Shown in pieces: positions 32,289 to 41,270 of a stretch of 64,000 nucleotides of DNA. The position numbers and the translations under genes are program-made. Every line of letters begins with the position of its first letter. Within the stretch, counting starts at the first letter, position 1. The DNA comes from Mesorhizobium sp. B2-4-15 (GTDB lineage Bacteria > Pseudomonadota > Alphaproteobacteria > Rhizobiales > Rhizobiaceae): positions 82,452-146,451 of the forward strand of contig NZ_VFUZ01000015.1 of assembly GCF_006658505.1 (NCBI RefSeq), given 5' to 3'. Under the pieces are notes generated by a model. The model ran no database searches and was not told the origin of the DNA. It was given only the letters and a program-made list of their open reading frames with translations.

Positions 32289-34757
32289 TCAGCCCTTGCG
32301 GGGCAGTTGCGGTACAAGGCTGCGCTTGCCGCCATCCTTGCCCTTGGGCTCCGGCTTCTGCGCCACAACCTTCCTTGCGGCAGGCTTCTTGGCCGCCGCC
32401 TTGCGCGGCTTCGGCGCGTCTTCCGGCTCTTCCTTCTTCGGCTTCACCGGTGCCTCGTCGGCCAGCGATTCGAGCTTCAGGCCGGTCTCGCCGGTTTCCT
32501 TCTTCTCAACGGTGACGCGCACCGTGCCGCCCTTCTTCAGCTTGCCGAACAGCACCTCGTCGGCCAGCGGCTTCTTGATGTGCTCCTGGATCACGCGGCC
32601 GAGCGGCCGCGCGCCCATGCGCTCGTCATAGCCCTTGTCGGCGAGCCAAGCGATCGCATCCGGCGACAGGTCGAAGGTGACGCCACGCTCGGAGAGCTGG
32701 GCTTCGAGCTGCATGACGAACTTCTGCACCACCTGGTGGATGACCGGCACCGGCAGCGAGCCGAACGGGATGATCGCATCGAGGCGGTTGCGGAACTCCG
32801 GCGTGAACAGCCGGTTGATCGCCTCGACATCGTCGCCTTCGCGCTTGGTCGAACCAAAACCGATCGCCGCGCGCTGCGCATCCGACGCACCCGCATTGGT
32901 GGTCATGATCAGGATCACGTTGCGGAAGTCGATCTGCTTGCCGTTATGGTCGGTCAGCTTGCCGTGGTCCATGACCTGCAACAGGATGTTGAACAGGTCC
33001 GGATGCGCCTTCTCGACCTCGTCGAGCAGCAGCACGCAATGCGGATGCTGGTCGACGCCGTCGGTCAAGAGGCCGCCCTGGTCGAAACCGACATAGCCGG
33101 GAGGCGCGCCGATCAGCCGCGAAACGGTGTGGCGCTCCATGTATTCCGACATGTCGAAGCGGATCAGCTCGACGCCGAGCGAAGCAGCCAACTGCTTGGC
33201 GACTTCCGTCTTGCCGACGCCGGTCGGGCCTGAGAACAGGTAGGAGCCGATCGGCTTTTCGGGTTCGCGCAGGCCAGCCCGCGCCAGCTTGATCGCCGAG
33301 GTCAGCGCCGTGATCGCCGTGTCCTGGCCGTAGACGACGCGCTTCAGCTCGATATCGAGGCCCTGCAGCACCTTCTCGTCGTCGGCCGAAACCGTCTTCG
33401 GCGGGATGCGCGCCATGGTAGCGATGGTGGCTTCGATCTCCTTGATGCCGATGGTCTTCTTGCGCTTGGCTTCCGGCACCAGCATCTGCGAGGCGCCGGT
33501 CTCGTCGATCACGTCGATCGCCTTGTCCGGCAGCTTGCGGTCATTGATGTAGCGCGCCGACAGTTCCACCGAGGCCTTGATGGCTTCGCTGGTGTAGCGG
33601 ACCTTGTGGAATTCCTCGAAATAGGGCTTGAGGCCCTTCATGATCTCGATGGCGTCCTCGACGGTCGGTTCGTTGACGTCGATCTTCTGGAAGCGCCGCA
33701 CCAATGCACGGTCCTTCTCGAAGAACTGGCGGAACTCCTTGTAGGTGGTCGAACCGATGCAGCGGATCGCACCCGACGACAGGGCCGGCTTCAACAGGTT
33801 CGAAGCGTCCATGGCGCCGCCCGACGTCGCGCCCGCACCGATCACGGTGTGGATCTCGTCGATGAACAGCACCGCGCCCGGATAATCCTCGAGTTCCTTG
33901 ACGACCTGCTTCAGCCGTTCCTCGAAATCGCCGCGATAGCGCGTGCCGGCCAGCAGCGTGCCCATGTCGAGCGCGAAGATGGTGGCATTGTGCAGCACTT
34001 CGGGGACGTCGCCCTCGACGATGCGCTTTGCCAGCCCCTCGGCGATCGCCGTCTTGCCGACGCCGGGATCGCCGACATAGAGCGGGTTGTTCTTCGAGCG
34101 GCGGCACAGCACCTGGATGGTGCGGTTGATCTCCGACTCGCGCCCGATCAGCGGATCGATCTTGCCGGCCTTGGCCTTGTTGTTGAGATTGACGCAATAA
34201 GCCGTCAGCGCGTCCTGCTGCTGCTTCTTCTTGCCGCCTTCCTCCTGCGGCTCGGCGCCATTCTGGCCGCCCTGCTCGTCATCGGCGCCACGCGGCGAGC
34301 GCGTCTCCGATGCGCCCGGACGCTTGGCGATGCCATGCGAGATGTAGTTGACCGCATCGTAGCGGGTCATCTGCTGTTCCTGCAGGAAATAGGCGGCATG
34401 GCTCTCGCGCTCGGCGAAGATGGCGACGAGCACGTTGGCGCCCGACACTTCCTCGCGGCCCGACGACTGCACATGGATCACAGCGCGCTGGATGACGCGC
34501 TGGAAGCCGGCCGTCGGCTTGGAATCCTCGTCGTAACCGGTGACGAGGTTGTCGAGCTCGGTGTCGATATAGGTGAGAACAGTGTGCTTCAGCTCGTCGA
34601 GATCGACGTTGCAGGCGCGCATGACGGCGGCGGCCTCGGTATCGTCGATGAGCGCGAGCAGCAGATGTTCAAGGGTTGCATATTCATGGTGCCGCTCATT
34701 GGCGAGCGTCAGCGCCTGGTGAAGCGCCTTTTCCAGGCCTTGGGAGAAAGCCGGCAT
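32289..34757 (-). CDS. clpA: ATP-dependent Clp protease ATP-binding subunit ClpA
   Basis: Hexameric unfoldase that feeds ClpP, with ClpS as adaptor for N-degron substrates. 822 residues: Clp N-domain (1-145), AAA1 with Walker A GDPGVGKTA and Walker B VLFIDEIH, AAA2 with GPTGVGKTE and VLLLDEVEKAHPD, ClpP loop region IGFGS after the second module, and the C-terminal D2-small domain. Odd: after about residue 765 it carries a low-complexity tail rich in Lys, Pro, Ala (PKKEEPEDAPKPRKAAAKK) longer than in E. coli. Six bases after clpS. Confidence 0.95.
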   Translation of the reverse strand: MPAFSQGLEKALHQALTLANERHHEYATLEHLLLALIDDTEAAAVMRACNVDLDELKHTVLTYIDTELDNLVTGYDEDSKPTAGFQRVIQRAVIHVQSSGREEVSGANVLVAIFAERESHAAYFLQEQQMTRYDAVNYISHGIAKRPGASETRSPRGADDEQGGQNGAEPQEEGGKKKQQQDALTAYCVNLNNKAKAGKIDPLIGRESEINRTIQVLCRRSKNNPLYVGDPGVGKTAIAEGLAKRIVEGDVPEVLHNATIFALDMGTLLAGTRYRGDFEERLKQVVKELEDYPGAVLFIDEIHTVIGAGATSGGAMDASNLLKPALSSGAIRCIGSTTYKEFRQFFEKDRALVRRFQKIDVNEPTVEDAIEIMKGLKPYFEEFHKVRYTSEAIKASVELSARYINDRKLPDKAIDVIDETGASQMLVPEAKRKKTIGIKEIEATIATMARIPPKTVSADDEKVLQGLDIELKRVVYGQDTAITALTSAIKLARAGLREPEKPIGSYLFSGPTGVGKTEVAKQLAASLGVELIRFDMSEYMERHTVSRLIGAPPGYVGFDQGGLLTDGVDQHPHCVLLLDEVEKAHPDLFNILLQVMDHGKLTDHNGKQIDFRNVILIMTTNAGASDAQRAAIGFGSTKREGDDVEAINRLFTPEFRNRLDAIIPFGSLPVPVIHQVVQKFVMQLEAQLSERGVTFDLSPDAIAWLADKGYDERMGARPLGRVIQEHIKKPLADEVLFGKLKKGGTVRVTVEKKETGETGLKLESLADEAPVKPKKEEPEDAPKPRKAAAKKPAARKVVAQKPEPKGKDGGKRSLVPQLPRKG

Positions 34758-34763
34758 GTTACC

Positions 34764-35093
34764 TCACTTCTTCTCCATCACGCATTGCAGCGGATGCTGA
34801 TTCTGTCGGGCGAAATCCATGACCTGAGACACTTTGGTCTCGGCCACCTCGAATGTATAGACCCCGCACTCGCCCACTCCATGATTGTGAACATGAAGCA
34901 TGATGCGTGTGGCGGCTTCGCGGTCCTTCTGGAAAAAACGCTCCAGCACGTGAACCACGAACTCCATGGGAGTGTAGTCGTCGTTGAGGATGAGGACCCG
35001 GTAAAGGCTGGGCTTCTTGGTCTTGGTTTTGGTGCGCGTGATGACGGCCGTCCCGCGGCCGGCCTCATTGCCGTCACCGCCGCCGTTTTGCAT
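34764..35093 (-). CDS. clpS: ClpS N-degron adaptor
   Basis: Delivers proteins with Leu, Phe, Tyr or Trp at the N-terminus to ClpAP. 109 residues from ATG 35093. Seen: [22 protein letters not shown] with the Asn-Asp and Met of the N-degron pocket, [19 protein letters not shown] with the ligand-amine His. A longer frame from 35171 would add 26 residues, without a good ribosome binding site; the start is uncertain. Directly before clpA, one operon. Confidence 0.92.
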
Positions 35094-35293
35094 CCGCGCC
35101 ACTTGTTTCGTGGCAGTCAAACCGATCGTCACGTAATCCTGCCTCTTCGAATCCTCATGCGAGTTCAACATGTAGGTGTTCGATGGACGATTTTAAGCCC
35201 TTCTGGTTAGCTGACAATATGGCTAGGTGACCAAACTTGGCGGATTTTCGCAATCGTGAAGCGGCGCGCCCCTCCGAACCTGAAATTGACATG

Positions 35294-35323
35294 AAAAAAC
35301 CCGGCCGCGCTTCCGCGACCGGG
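35294..35323 (-). terminator. Rho-independent terminator of the phasin gene
   Basis: On the minus strand CCCGGTCGCG-GAAG-CGCGGCCGGG (35300-35323, one G-T pair) followed by six Ts (35294-35299). Between it and the phasin stop sits a second perfect hairpin, CTGGCCC-AAA-GGGCCAG (35331-35347). Confidence 0.9.
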
Positions 35324-35369
35324 TTCTGTCCTGGCCCAAAGGGCCAGCTTTGGAATTGTCAGGCGAAGA

Positions 35370-35699
35370 TTACTTCGCCTTGGCAACGATCGATTCGAAC
35401 GGCTTGTAGGCCTCCTTGGCGAGTTCGGCATAGAGGTCGCCAATCTTGGTGGCCTCGGCAACGAATGCCTCGTAGGACTGCTTGGCGTAGTCGGACTGGA
35501 TCTCGATCGCCTTGTCCAGCGACTTGGCCGAGAACAGCTTTTCGAAGGCGGCGCTGCCGGCTTCGAAGCTCTTCTTGGTGTATTCACCGGCCTCGGTGGC
35601 GATCGCCTGAGCGCCCTTCGAGAGCGAAGCGAAGCTCTTCAATCCGGTATCCGCGAACTCTTTGCCGTATTTGCTGAAATCTTCGTAGGTCTGGGTCAT
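35370..35699 (-). CDS. Phasin-family protein
   Basis: 109-residue helical protein that coats polyhydroxybutyrate granules or related surfaces. Seen: FADTGLKSFASLSKGAQAI, and the stretch SLDKAIEIQSDYAKQSYEAFV, which is the phasin_2 core with its heptad-like pattern. No membrane segment. Single-gene unit: an own terminator follows and twin palindromes precede it. Ribosome binding site AAGGGA. High Lys/Glu/Ala content as expected for the family. Confidence 0.9.
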   Translation of the reverse strand: MTQTYEDFSKYGKEFADTGLKSFASLSKGAQAIATEAGEYTKKSFEAGSAAFEKLFSAKSLDKAIEIQSDYAKQSYEAFVAEATKIGDLYAELAKEAYKPFESIVAKAK

Positions 35700-35756
35700 T
35701 TCGTGATTCCCTTGACGGTTGCCTGTTCATAGGACGCGCCCTGTCCGGGCGGCGTT

Positions 35757-35792
35757 TTGTGCAATGCACGTAACATATTGTGCGCTGCACAA
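35757..35792 (-). promoter_or_regulatory. Twin TTGTGC-N3-GCAC(AA) palindromes upstream of the phasin gene
   Basis: TTGTGC-GCT-GCACAA (35778-35792) is a perfect inverted repeat; TTGTGC-AAT-GCAC (35757-35769) is a second copy lacking the last pair. Centres are 21 bases apart, two helical turns, so two dimers could bind one face. Phasin genes are commonly repressed by PhaR, whose known sites are TGC-rich inverted repeats, so PhaR/AniA is the likely binder; this is inference. Confidence 0.6.
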
Positions 35793-35996
35793 AAAGTCAA
35801 CATTTCGCCCGCGTGGAGGCACTGCCCGAATGCCAATGGCTAAGATTTGAATAAAGAGAGCTTCAAGCCGAAAGAAAATGGTGAACGCGGCGGTTACCAT
35901 AAACGGATTGGTAACGCTGCCCCGGTAGCTTGGCCCGAAGTGAGGCAGGATCCCTTTGCCGCCTCCAGCGCAACGAGAAATTCAAAGGAACTACCA

Positions 35997-37418
35997 GTGC
36001 GTCAGGCGTTGTCGGGCATCGTTTCCAAATCCACCTCTCCCCTCAAAACGATCATGATCATCGCCATGGCTATGACGTTTGTCGTTGCCGGCGCAGCCTC
36101 GTCCTTGGCGGCGAGGTCGTCCGCCATAGTGGTCGACGCCAAGACCGGCAAGGTGCTCTATTCAGCCGATGCCAACGGCCGCCGCTACCCGGCCTCGCTC
36201 ACCAAGATGATGACGCTTTATCTGACGTTCGAAGCGATGGCGGCGGGCAAGATCGGCAAGAACTCGCCAGTCGTGTTTTCCGCCAAGGCATCCGCGGAGG
36301 CGCCGACGAAGCTCGGTGTGAAGCCGGGCGGTTCGGTCACGGTCGAGACCGCCATCCTGTCGATTGTCACCAAGTCGGCCAACGACTCGGCGACAGCACT
36401 CGGCGAAATGTTGGGCGGCAACGAAACCAATTTCGCCCGCATGATGACCGCCAAGGCGCGTCAACTCGGCATGAACGGCACCGTTTTCCGCAACGCCAAC
36501 GGCCTGCCCGATCCGGGTCAGTTCACCACGGCGCGCGACATGGCCACGCTCGGCATCGCGCTCAGGGAGCATTTCCCGCAATATTACGGCTATTTCTCGC
36601 AGCGGTCCTTTCTCTACGGCCGCCAGCGCATCAACGGCCACAACCGTCTGCTCGGACGCATCAAGGGCGTCGACGGCATCAAGACCGGCTATACCCGTGC
36701 CTCCGGCTTCAATCTCGTCTCGTCCGTGTCCGACGGCAACCGCCGCCTTGTCGCCGTTGTGATGGGCGGCACCTCGGGCGGCAGCCGCGACAACCAGATG
36801 GCGAGCCTGATCCATACCTATATGCCGAGGGCCTCGACCCGCGGCGATGGTGATCTGGTTGCCAAGGCCGACAGCAACCCGGTCAAGGCAATTGCCAAAG
36901 TCCTCCTGCCCAAGCACGACGCCCCGACTCCGGACGACAAACCGGTGGCGGTGGCCAGCGCGGATGACGCTGCTGCCGAGGACGCGACGGTCGCCCAGGA
37001 TGAAGACAATGCCGACAGCGCTGCCGAGGCCGAGACTCCCAAACTCGTCGTCCCGGCAAAGAAGGTGAAGACGGTCATCGTCTCCAGCCCGAAGGTCGCC
37101 ACGGCACAGGTCGTGGCCGCCTATGCCGAGCCGGCCCCTGCCGTCGATCCGGTCAGCACCGCGTCGGTACCGTCGGGCTGGGCGATCCAGGTCGCCTCTT
37201 CGCCGAAACAGTCCGAAGCCCAGGCATTCCTCGACAAGACCACCAAGCAAGCGCCCAAGGTGCTGGCCGATGCTTCCGGCTTCACCATCGCCTTCGACAA
37301 GGATGGCGAGACCTACTACCGCGCCCGTTTCGGCGGTTTCGATTCGAAGGATGCCGCCTGGAAAGCCTGCACCGCTTTGAAGAAGAAGAAAATCGCCTGC
37401 TACGCCGTCCAGCAATAG
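35997..37418 (+). CDS. D-alanyl-D-alanine carboxypeptidase with C-terminal SPOR domain
   Basis: Penicillin-binding protein that trims pentapeptide stems of peptidoglycan. About 473 residues from GTG 35997 (AAAGGA in front); the frame could start at TTG 35847. Order: membrane or signal segment (IMIIAMAMTFVVAGAASSLAA), peptidase S11 domain with SLTK (SxxK), SAN in KSANDSAT (SxN) and IKTGYT (KTG), a low-complexity Ala/Asp/Glu linker (about residues 300-395), and a SPOR domain at the end (GWAIQVASSPKQSEAQAFL to ACYAVQQ) that binds denuded glycan at division sites. Lacks the usual PBP5 C-terminal amphipathic anchor. Confidence 0.92.
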   Translation: MRQALSGIVSKSTSPLKTIMIIAMAMTFVVAGAASSLAARSSAIVVDAKTGKVLYSADANGRRYPASLTKMMTLYLTFEAMAAGKIGKNSPVVFSAKASAEAPTKLGVKPGGSVTVETAILSIVTKSANDSATALGEMLGGNETNFARMMTAKARQLGMNGTVFRNANGLPDPGQFTTARDMATLGIALREHFPQYYGYFSQRSFLYGRQRINGHNRLLGRIKGVDGIKTGYTRASGFNLVSSVSDGNRRLVAVVMGGTSGGSRDNQMASLIHTYMPRASTRGDGDLVAKADSNPVKAIAKVLLPKHDAPTPDDKPVAVASADDAAAEDATVAQDEDNADSAAEAETPKLVVPAKKVKTVIVSSPKVATAQVVAAYAEPAPAVDPVSTASVPSGWAIQVASSPKQSEAQAFLDKTTKQAPKVLADASGFTIAFDKDGETYYRARFGGFDSKDAAWKACTALKKKKIACYAVQQ

Positions 37419-37464
37419 GACGGCGTGGAAGCAATCTCCCGGAAAATTTCTGCGTCGAAGGAGA

Positions 37465-38166
37465 CTAGTTGTGATTGGAGAGCAAGACGTCCTTGGCTTC
37501 GTTAATCCGCGCCGCCAGGAAAGACGTGCCGCCGACATCGGGGTGCAGGCGCTGCATCAGGCGGCGGTGCGCCTTGCGGACATCCGCCGCGGCGGCCCCC
37601 GCTTCAAGACCAAGGACCTTGTAGGCCTCCTCCTTAGTCATGGCGCCCGGACCTGGCGCAACACCCAGCCCTTCGCCACCGTTCGTCTCAGTGTTTTTGC
37701 GCCAGACGGGAAATCTGCCGTCAAGATACGTCTCTAGCAACTGGCGGCTCTCCGCATCGCCGGAGAGTTCGCGGTAGAGATGCTGCAATTCCGAAAGACC
37801 CATTGCGCCAAGCATCTTGCCGTCGTGGCGGCCGGCCAGAACCAGTCCTTCGAGGCCGCCCGTATTGTGATCGAGTTCCATCTCGAGCGCTGCCGTCCGT
37901 ACCGTCGAGCGTCTACCAGGAGTTGGTTTGGTATTTGGTCGGGTTTTGCGTGTGGCCGCATACCAGCCGATTGCCGCGAACAGGATGATGCCGCCGATGC
38001 CCTGGCGCCCGACCAGGAGCACGGCGCCCCCCACGACCGCCAGCAGGATTGGGCCTAATGTTCTCGTCCCGTTCGCCAGACGGGCCGGATCGGCGTGAAG
38101 AAAGGCCATGGCTACGCTCAGCAGCACCAGCAGCAATACGATCAGAACGATAATTGCGCCTAACAT
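37465..38166 (-). CDS. Membrane-anchored DnaJ-domain protein
   Basis: About 233 residues: two N-terminal membrane helices (LGAIIVLIVLLLVLLSVAM; LLAVVGGAVLL and GGIILFAAIGWYA), a middle region, and a C-terminal J domain (TKEEAYKVLGLEAGAAAADV; HPD in LMQRLHPDVGGT). The C-terminal J domain behind membrane helices resembles the Tim14/Pam18 layout; it should stimulate a DnaK ATPase at the inner membrane. Substrate unknown. Start ATG 38166; a GTG at 38196 is possible. About 280 bases upstream to DUF1489 hold no gene. Confidence 0.85.
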   Translation of the reverse strand: MLGAIIVLIVLLLVLLSVAMAFLHADPARLANGTRTLGPILLAVVGGAVLLVGRQGIGGIILFAAIGWYAATRKTRPNTKPTPGRRSTVRTAALEMELDHNTGGLEGLVLAGRHDGKMLGAMGLSELQHLYRELSGDAESRQLLETYLDGRFPVWRKNTETNGGEGLGVAPGPGAMTKEEAYKVLGLEAGAAAADVRKAHRRLMQRLHPDVGGTSFLAARINEAKDVLLSNHN

Positions 38167-38443
38167 TTCCCACCGCCCCGCGGATGCCCTGTCCACCTGG
38201 ACAGCCGCGTGATGCCTTTCAACACCTTTTCTGCGCCGGAATCATGGCCTTCACCCGGACAGGAGGAGGACCGCCTTGCGGGCTGATTCTCCAACGCCGC
38301 GGCCTTTGTCGACCTCGACAGCTCTTCATTGCGCATGAATTTCAAGATGTGGCGTTGCCGCGCCGCTTGCAAGTCCAGCGCAAGGCAAGATTGAGGGCCA
38401 GAAAAGGCCCGCGCACGAACTGGCGACGCTTCCGCGCGATGAC

Positions 38444-38881
38444 CTACAGCAAGCCGAGATCGGCGAGTTCACGCCTGAGTTTCGGCGGCATCTCGACCAA
38501 CCCGGCCTTGCCCTTGCCCAGATCTGCCGGTGCGTCCGAAGGCTTCAGATAGCGCCAGCCCTGGAAAGCCCGGCGCGGCTGCCAGTCGGTGCGCACGACT
38601 TGCGGGTCGAGAACCAGGTGACAGCGGCCGATGCCCTCATCGTCGGTGAAGGGCCGGATCTCGGTGATCAGCTGGCGGCATTGGACGCTGCCCTTGATAA
38701 CCCAGTAGAGCGAGCCGCCGTCGGTGATCTCGGCGCCGCGCGTCGGCACCATGCGGGTCGTGTGCCAGTGTTCGGCCGCTTCGCCGGCCCGGCGCCGTTC
38801 GTCGAGGCGGAATGCAATCCATTCCTCGAGATCCTCGACGCTGTCGCAGCCGACGCACAGTTTCAGGAGATTGAGAGCCAT
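38444..38881 (-). CDS. DUF1489 family protein
   Basis: 145 residues from ATG 38881 (MALNLLKLCVGCDSVEDLEEW). Conserved marks of the family: HTTRMVPTRGAEITDGGSLYWVIKG and CRQLITEIRPF. Alphaproteobacteria-specific, function unknown; sequence suggests a compact soluble domain with several conserved Arg, Cys and His. It follows sdaA by 74 bases on the same strand; the longer open frame that overlaps the gap is not family sequence. Confidence 0.85.
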   Translation of the reverse strand: MALNLLKLCVGCDSVEDLEEWIAFRLDERRRAGEAAEHWHTTRMVPTRGAEITDGGSLYWVIKGSVQCRQLITEIRPFTDDEGIGRCHLVLDPQVVRTDWQPRRAFQGWRYLKPSDAPADLGKGKAGLVEMPPKLRRELADLGLL

Positions 38882-38955
38882 TCGCGAAGATTTAATCCGG
38901 TGCGCCAACGCGTCAACGGCCTGAACAAGTTCTCCACAGTGCCGGACGCCGTCGT

Positions 38956-40359
38956 TCAGCATTCCACGACGTTGACCGCCAGGCCGCCAAGGCTGGTTTC
39001 CTTGTACTTCTCGTTCATGTCGAGGCCGGTCTGGCGCATGGTCTCGATTGCTGCGTCGAGCGGGACGAAATGGACGCCGTCACCCTTGATCGCCAGCGAC
39101 GCGGCCGTCACCGCCTTCACCGCGCCCAGCGCATTGCGCTCGATGCACGGCACCTGCACCAGCCCGCCGACCGGATCGCAGGTCATGCCAAGATGGTGTT
39201 CGAGAGCGATCTCGGCGGCGTTCTCGACCTGCTCGGGCGTGCCGCCCATGACGGCGCACAGGCCGGCCGCCGCCATTGCCGAGGCGGAGCCCACCTCGCC
39301 CTGACAGCCGACCTCGGCGCCGGAGATCGACGCATTGGATTTGATGATGCCGCCGACAGCGGCGGCCGTCAGCAGGAAGTCGCGGATGCTTGGCTGGTCG
39401 GCCTCGGGATGGAAATGCAGCCAGTAGCGCAGCACCGCGGGCAGCGTGCCCGCCGCACCGTTGGTCGGCGCGGTGACGACGCGGCCGCCTGCGGCATTCT
39501 CCTCGTTGACCGCCATCGCATAGATCGACAGCCAGTCATTGGCGAGCAAGGGATTCGGCCGGTTCTGCTGCCACTGCTCCTGCAACTTGTCGTGGAGCTG
39601 TCTGGCGCGGCGCCGCACCTTCAGCCCGCCCGGCATGACGCCGTCCTGCGACAGCCCGCGGTCGATGCAGCCCTTCATGGCACTCCAGATGGCGTCGAGA
39701 CCGGCGTCGAGCTCCTCGCGCGACATCTGCGTTTCCTCGTTGACGCGTTTCATGTCGGCAATCGAAAGGCCGCTCTTGGCCGCCATCTTCAGCATTTCGG
39801 CCGCATTCTTGAAGGGATACGGCACTTTCTTGCCTTCTGTCGTCACCGACCCCTTGGCCTTCATCCGCTGCAACTCTTCTTCCGAGACCACGAAGCCGCC
39901 GCCGATCGAATAGTAGATGCGCTTGAGCAGCAGGCGGCCGTCCGCGTCGTAGGCATAGAACGCCATGCCATTGGCATGGCCGGTGAGCGGCGTCTTGCGG
40001 TCGAGCACCAGATCGGTGGCTGGGTCGAAACGGTAGGAGGGATGGCCGGGTGGTGAGATCAGCTTGTCGGCGGTGATGCGGCTGACGATTTCGTCGGCCT
40101 GGTCGGGGTCGACCGTTTGCGGGGTCTGGCCGGCGAGGCCAAGGATGACGGCGCGGTCGCTGCCATGGCCGATGCCGGTATAGGCGAGCGAGCCATGCAG
40201 GCTGGCGCCGATGCGCGCAATTTTGGCGCCGGCGGGCCGCGGCCAGTCATCCCCCGCGACCTCGTCGAGAAACCGCCGCGCGGCCGTCATCGGCCCCATC
40301 GTGTGCGAACTGGAGGGGCCGATGCCGATCTTGAACAGGTCGAAAACCGAAAGGAACAC
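38956..40359 (-). CDS. sdaA: L-serine ammonia-lyase (iron-sulfur type)
   Basis: Deaminates L-serine to pyruvate using a 4Fe-4S cluster. 467 residues from GTG 40359 behind CAGGAGA. Order: N-terminal beta chain (IGIGPSSSHTMGPMTAARRF, SLAYTGIGHGSDRAVILGL), then alpha chain with the cluster cysteines in AEVGCQGEVGSASAM and AAGLCAVMGGTPEQ, and MTCDPVGGLVQVPCIERN. Single-chain form as in E. coli SdaA. The open frame extends 136 codons further upstream but that part is random-looking. Divergent from the isochorismatase-like gene. Confidence 0.95.
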   Translation of the reverse strand: MFLSVFDLFKIGIGPSSSHTMGPMTAARRFLDEVAGDDWPRPAGAKIARIGASLHGSLAYTGIGHGSDRAVILGLAGQTPQTVDPDQADEIVSRITADKLISPPGHPSYRFDPATDLVLDRKTPLTGHANGMAFYAYDADGRLLLKRIYYSIGGGFVVSEEELQRMKAKGSVTTEGKKVPYPFKNAAEMLKMAAKSGLSIADMKRVNEETQMSREELDAGLDAIWSAMKGCIDRGLSQDGVMPGGLKVRRRARQLHDKLQEQWQQNRPNPLLANDWLSIYAMAVNEENAAGGRVVTAPTNGAAGTLPAVLRYWLHFHPEADQPSIRDFLLTAAAVGGIIKSNASISGAEVGCQGEVGSASAMAAAGLCAVMGGTPEQVENAAEIALEHHLGMTCDPVGGLVQVPCIERNALGAVKAVTAASLAIKGDGVHFVPLDAAIETMRQTGLDMNEKYKETSLGGLAVNVVEC

Positions 40360-40547
40360 GCTGTCTCCTGAGTCACGTCGAGGACTACATATAGGAATTC
40401 TCGGGATGTTTCCGCTCTTTTGGCAATCGCGGCGCAGCATCTGCCGACTTTGTTTGCTCCGGCAGCGACATTGATTGCCGGAGCATCGGCTCGCGGCTAT
40501 TCTCGCATGACGCACCAGCGTGGTTTGCGGTTCATCAGGGGGATGTG

Positions 40548-41243
40548 ATGCTCGTGTTGGATGCCAGGCCGAAACCGGTGCAAATCGACCCCGCCCTGAC
40601 GGCGGTCGTCGTTGTGGACATGCAGAACGCGTTTGCCACGGCGGGCGGCATGTTCGATCTGGCAGGCATGGACATTTCAGGCGCCGCCCTGGCGATCGAA
40701 GCCAGCAGGCGCCTACTTGCGGCCGCCCGCCGAAACGGCATGCCGGTGGTCTATCTCCAGATGTCATATCGGTCTGATCTCAGCGACGCGGGAGACCCCT
40801 CCTCGCCGAACCACCAGAAGGAATTGGGGATGGTGCTGATGCGCGAGCGCCCGGAGCTTCGCGGCAGACTGTTGATCGACGGCAGCTGGGATTGGCGGAT
40901 CGTCGACGCCCTGAGGCCCGAGTCAGGCGACGAGGTCATCCGAAAATCGCGCTACAGCGGCTTTTGCAGGACCGGCCTGGAAAGATACCTGCGCGCCCGG
41001 AAAATCCGCTACCTCCTGTTCACCGGGGTCGCCACCAACATATGCGTCGATGCAACCGCGCGCGACGCCTACATGCTGGAGTTCTGGCCCATCCTGGTCG
41101 AGGACGCGATCAACCATTCGGGTCCGGACTTCAATCGCCAGTCGACATTGTGGAATTTCGAGAACGCCTTGGGATGGGTCACCAGCACTGACAAAGTCAT
41201 CAAGGCCTTGCAGAAGGAAGCCGCCGAACCTTTGCCGACCTGA
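40548..41243 (+). CDS. Isochorismatase-like cysteine hydrolase
   Basis: 231 residues. Seen: VVVDMQNAFATAGGMFDLAG with the catalytic Asp, the Lys in IRKSRYSGF, and the nucleophile Cys in TGVATNICVDATARDAY after the cis-peptide bond. The N-terminal extension and PSSPNHQKELGMVLM resemble the RutB/ureidoacrylate-amidohydrolase side of the family, but without rut genes nearby a specific substrate cannot be named. ATG 40548 is behind AGGGGG. Confidence 0.85.
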   Translation: MLVLDARPKPVQIDPALTAVVVVDMQNAFATAGGMFDLAGMDISGAALAIEASRRLLAAARRNGMPVVYLQMSYRSDLSDAGDPSSPNHQKELGMVLMRERPELRGRLLIDGSWDWRIVDALRPESGDEVIRKSRYSGFCRTGLERYLRARKIRYLLFTGVATNICVDATARDAYMLEFWPILVEDAINHSGPDFNRQSTLWNFENALGWVTSTDKVIKALQKEAAEPLPT

Positions 41244-41270
41244 GCCAGCCAAAGCAGGGTACAAGAGAGC

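Noticed and set aside
33606..35210. A 534-codon plus-strand frame across clpA and clpS
   Set aside because: Antisense of ClpA and ClpS, both certain; no domain, no start signal.
38956..40767. Serine deaminase as a 603-residue protein
   Set aside because: The extra 136 codons are Arg/Pro-rich and unlike the family; GTG 40359 has a good ribosome binding site and the family start.
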